Origin: Sciurus carolinensis
Taxonomy: Eukaryota > Chordata > Mammalia > Rodentia > Sciuridae
Length of the DNA: 64,000 nucleotides
NCBI RefSeq assembly: GCF_902686445.1
Contig: NC_062222.1
Span: 41,849,792 to 41,913,791, forward strand
Direction: 5' to 3'
Positions 60,257 to 64,000 of the stretch are shown one piece after another. A program made the translations under genes and the position numbers. The first letter of the stretch is position 1. Each line of letters opens with the position of its first letter. Below the pieces are notes generated by a model, which had not been told where the DNA came from, made no database searches, and saw only the letters and a program-made list of their open reading frames with translations.

Positions 60257-60688
60257 TGCTTAGTCAACTTACTGTTACTGTGATCCAAAGACCTGAAAAT
60301 AACAAAATAGAAGAGGAAAGGTATATCTTGGCTCATGGTTTTAGAGAATCAGTTCATAGTTAGTCCTGCTTGGTCCTCCACAGTTCTGGGGCAGAGCATC
60401 ATGGCAGAAGGGCATGGCAGAACAGAGTAGCAGAATATGACAACTAGGAAGGATAGAGAGAGTTCTGCTCACCTGAAACAAAATATAAACCCCACAGGCA
60501 TGTCCCCAGTGACCTGATGCCTCCATCCATCCCCTACCTTACTATAATTATTATCCAGTTGATCCATATCAGTGAATTAATACAATGATTAGGCTATACC
60601 TCTCATAATCTAACCACTTCACTTCTGAAAAATTTTGCATTTTCTCATGAATGAAATTTGGGGGACACCTCATATCTAAACCATAGCA
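60257..60688 (-). mobile_element. MaLR solo LTR
   Basis: Minus-strand start TGCTATGGTTTAGATATGAG (60688) and end at TG of 60257. Same subfamily style as 42497-42904. Flanks AGAGT (60252-60256) and ACAGT (60689-60693) match at four of five bases, consistent with a 5-bp TSD. It faces the plus-strand LTR 33 bases away. Confidence 0.8.
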
Positions 60689-61739
60689 ACAGTCAGTTTG
60701 TGATGACCTACATGGACTAAAACCAAGAATACAGTTGAAGGGGAATTTGAGGTTAATAAGAACCAAACAATATTTGACCATTATTAAGGAAATTCTCTGG
60801 TCCCAGGGAGAGAATCAGAGTGCTAATCAGGAAACAAACAGAGACCCATCTCACTTTCAGAATGGACAGATATCAATGACTTAGAATTCTGTACACATAG
60901 GGGTGTATAGGACACTCTCCTATAACAAAGTTTAGGGCACAAGGCAAATCCATCAAACCACTAGGAAGGGAGACAAAGACACGTGGAATGTTTTGCTGAT
61001 GGAATCAAATAAAATTTACAACACTATAAATGCACTTTAAATTTAATGATTTATATAACCTTTCTTGTGTTCTTTGATAATCAAGTAGAAAATGCAAACT
61101 CTTCACATACGTGACACGAGTTAATATTATCTTACAAGGTCAAAACAATTTTCAGTTTCTCTCTTTTCTTTGTCAGTATGTTTAATCAGTTTCAATGATT
61201 AACCTTCCAGTATGCAAAAAGCATTACTTATACTGTGAGACCACCCCTATAATGCATAGATACATTACATAGGTAATTAGTTTCTTTGAATTTACCTGTA
61301 GTCCTGGGTAACAAAGATTTGAAAGCAATGACTTGAAGCTCTGTCCTTCCTACTTTGGGTGATATAGAGGTTTCAACAACACATTCATACTACTGTGGGA
61401 GAAACTTGTAGAGTAGCAGTGGAAGTATTGATTTATTTTCCCTCAAACTCTCCCCAACTCTTCCCCACTGCACTGAATGTCAGAAACCTGAATCATTCAT
61501 GAAACACACTCCACCTCACTTCTTGCATTGAATCACCAACGCTCACAATGTTTGCTTCTTCCCATTTCCAGTACTATCAATAGAAACCATGCTTTCAGTA
61601 ATTTCTACAAAAACTACTCCAAAAGTCTCCTAAATGAAACCCTTTTCTTCTGAGCTAGTACCCAGATGAATTAATTTAATATGTAAATCATATTTTGTGT
61701 GAAATGAAGTAGAGAGTAGTGTCTTAAGATGCCAAGATC
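60689..61739. other. No gene seen
   Basis: Unassigned DNA. Confidence 0.45.
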
Positions 61740-62280
61740 TTGTTCTCACTGATCCCTTTGTCTGAGGCTGACTCCTTGTTTCCCATTGTGGGCATGGCTA
61801 GCCTCCTACTGTTCACATCTCAAGAAGTGGCCACTGTTTCAGAGAGGCCTTTATTGATCTCCTTGTATACCTGTTTAAACCAGGTACTCTATTTGATTTT
61901 CAACAATGTCACGTGCTAACATTTTATTTTGCAACACTAATAACAATGTGCAATTGAGTAACTATTTGATTGTTTTGCAATGTGAATCATCTATGTGCCC
62001 CAAAAGACTATATGCTCCATGAAAAGAAAAAACTTAGCAGTTTTGTTTGTCAGGCACTTGGTAGTGCCTTACTTTGCCTAGTGGTAAAATAAAATTAATA
62101 AAGGGGAAGATTTAAAGAAATAAGTAGAATGTTTCTCACTACTTAATGTAGCTAAAGCTCAATAATATTAGATATTGTGGTTACTACCTCCACTGTATCC
62201 CTAATACCTGGGAGAGTACCAAAAACATAGCAAGGGTTTAATAATACTGAACCATCAAATGAGTGAATGAATAAAGGAAG
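61740..62280 (+). mobile_element. L2 3' region
   Basis: 'ttcagagaggcctttattga', 'actatatgctccatgaaaag' , 'tgtttgtcaggcacttggta' and finally 'acatagcaagggtttaataa' with 'gagtgaatgaataaa' follow the L2 3' order, with an unassigned insertion or decayed part at 62080-62150. Confidence 0.55.
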
Positions 62281-63307
62281 AAGGGCATGGAGAGTGAAGA
62301 GATCCCAGAGCCAGTGGCCTCTATATGCCAGGAGACTTTAGCCAGAGAGAAAAGATGGGACTGGGACACTTAAGAGACAGTAAAAAGACATAAGAACGAA
62401 TTGCTCTTAAATGCCAAGATAGTATTTGACACAACAGGGTTTTGTTCAGCTGAGCATAATTTCAGCAAAGGATGTTGACACTTCTCTTCATAAAAGACCT
62501 CCACATTTGGTCAGTGTGATCATCAAAACTATTTGTCCATTCTCCATTAATAAATTCATTCATTACACAATCAGAGCTGAACTATTTAATGTGAAATTCC
62601 TTAGAAGACCTACCATGTTGCTATAATAAGCCTTGGTAGATTCATAAATTTATTAGATAGTTTCCTCTTTGATTAGCAGTTAAGAGTTTAACAGAAGAAG
62701 ATGGGGATTGCTTCTAAAGGGGAGAAAAGATGAGCTGAGCAAGAAGGAAGGCAGGGACTTTCAAAGGCAAACTTCAAAACTTCATACCTTTATCCTGAGT
62801 TGGACCTATTTATCTTCATTTGTACATTGACAAATAATAGTCTCTGCACAAAAATGCATGGACTCCTGACTCCATTTCATCCTCGCAGTCACACAGAGTT
62901 ACTGCAGTGAGCCTGAGATTGTTAAGTTTGGACTGAGTGTTAAAGGCAAGCATGCTCAATTTTGACCTCCTCTTTGGTTATCTGGGTGGACGATGAAGCA
63001 ATTTTTTCAACCTAGAAAATAAAAATATGACTAATATTCTTTTTGATTCCCACCTAAAGATTATATTAGGATAAGATGCTATTTTATTGTTGATTAAAAT
63101 AAAAGACTGTATAAGACACAAAAGCAAACATTATTATCCTGAGATATTGGATTTTAAAATTTTGAAGCAAAGGCTATATGAAAGTATGTATACTGGCACT
63201 TAGGGAAATACACTTAGGGAAAGAGTTAATGCTAATAAGTAACAACCTAAAAATTAGAATTAATTAAGACATATGCAGCATACCTTGAAAATAATACAAA
63301 TAATGCA
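62281..63307. other. No gene seen
   Basis: Unassigned AT-rich DNA. The open stretch at 62426-62626 has no motif. Confidence 0.45.
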
Positions 63308-63745
63308 CTAACTCAATATTTCCCCAAGTTCTTCAGGGGAAATAATCTCTAGTTTGAAGTCATATGAATCACTGTTAAAGACAGATTCCTTCAACTCCAT
63401 CCTGTACTTATCACTTTGGAATCCCCAAATGATGAGCCTGAGAAGAGGTATTTTACAAGCATTCTGGTAATTCATGTCCTATCTGGTAACTTCAAACAAT
63501 CGCTTGACATTTTTTACAGCCAGTTGGAGTTTATAATGATATACATATTCCTGGACCCAATGATGGTATAAATCAATATTTTCAAGTGGGCTTCCAGAAT
63601 GGACAATTTTAGCAATCTTCTTGAGAAAATTTTCTGCAACATAAAGTTTGAACATCATCATTCTTTTTAACAGTATGCACTTATGTGAGGGCAAAGTTGA
63701 ACTTCTTTCATGAAATACTAAGAGATTAATTCTAAGAATGTTGAA
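63308..63745 (-). pseudogene. Coding-like relic, one internal stop, identity unknown
   Basis: One minus-strand frame stays open from just below the TAA at 63748-63746 down to a TAG at 63310-63308, about 145 codons, except for a single TAG at 63481-63479. Composition is protein-like on both sides of that stop: before it IVHSGSPLENIDLYHHW and a basic, amphipathic stretch; after it LIIWGFQSDKYRMELKE and an acidic end (IISPEELGEILS). No N-terminal Met with context, signal peptide or poly(A)/TSD is evident. A 3' splice-like TTTATGTTGCAG precedes codons for KIFSRRL-frame text at 63628, in case it is an exon. I do not recognise the family. It could be a decayed gene, a relic exon, or transposon coding DNA. 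Confidence 0.35.
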
Positions 63746-63748
63746 TTA

Positions 63749-64000
63749 ATAATGCAAATTATATTTACTAAAATAATGATCTACTGTTTTTTTAAAGCTA
63801 GCTATGTATTTACTCCCTTAAACATTCAATTGTTTTTCATAAATAATGAAAGAAAAATTCAGATTAATTTGTATTGTTTTTTATGACTTGTAAACTATGA
63901 AAGACAATGAATTACCTTGTCTCAAGTCTTAGTATATTTTATTTTTACATATATTTTCAAATATTAGTTAAATTTACCCCAAAAATATTCAGGCATATAA
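63749..64000. other. No gene seen; AT-rich end of window
   Basis: AT-rich, no repeat recognised. Confidence 0.5.

Overview
This window is nuclear DNA from a mammal and, more narrowly, very probably from a squirrel (Sciuridae, ground-squirrel/marmot type). It is A+T-rich with few CpGs. It carries tRNA-derived ID SINEs, composite B1-plus-ID SINEs, and LINE-1 3' ends of the sort I associate with ground squirrels (tandem CCCACCCCT units next to TTAGGG-like variants). No bacterial, organellar or viral-genome layout is present. I see no complete protein-coding gene, no tRNA/rRNA gene, no CpG island and no CRISPR. The window reads as intergenic DNA or a large intron filled with layered transposon remains.

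Layout: 1-10.3 kb is mostly unassigned AT-rich DNA with an L1 3'UTR-like scrap, one ID SINE with target-site duplications (TSDs), a purine tract and one exon-like stretch (3991-4093). At 10.4-13.4 kb is a cluster of ERVL-MaLR elements: a two-LTR element on the minus strand, followed by two plus-strand LTRs. At 14-19.5 kb are an LTR-like end, simple repeats and several SINEs. At 19.7-22.9 kb is an L1 whose 5' part is inverted (twin priming). At 24.7-30.8 kb is an ERV-L-like element on the minus strand, with reverse transcriptase and integrase remnants. Its LTR was later split by a B1-ID SINE and then by a 441-bp poly(A)-tailed retrocopy with a 12-bp TSD. At 34.45-35.97 kb is a young L1 fragment with a perfect 15-bp TSD. 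At 36.6-44.6 kb are solo MaLR LTRs, MIR and L2 remains, and a TA-flanked DNA transposon. At 44.6-58 kb are old L2, MIR and L1M fragments and unique-looking DNA. At 58-60.7 kb are a B1-ID SINE and two MaLR LTRs pointing at each other. The last part holds L2 remains and, at 63.31-63.75 kb on the minus strand, a coding-like stretch broken by one stop codon.

No set of genes works together here. The information lies in the insertion history and in two stretches (3991-4093 and 63308-63745) that look more coding-like than their surroundings and match no repeat I recognise. Repeat family names rest on recognition by eye, so subfamily assignments are tentative and boundaries of old elements are approximate.
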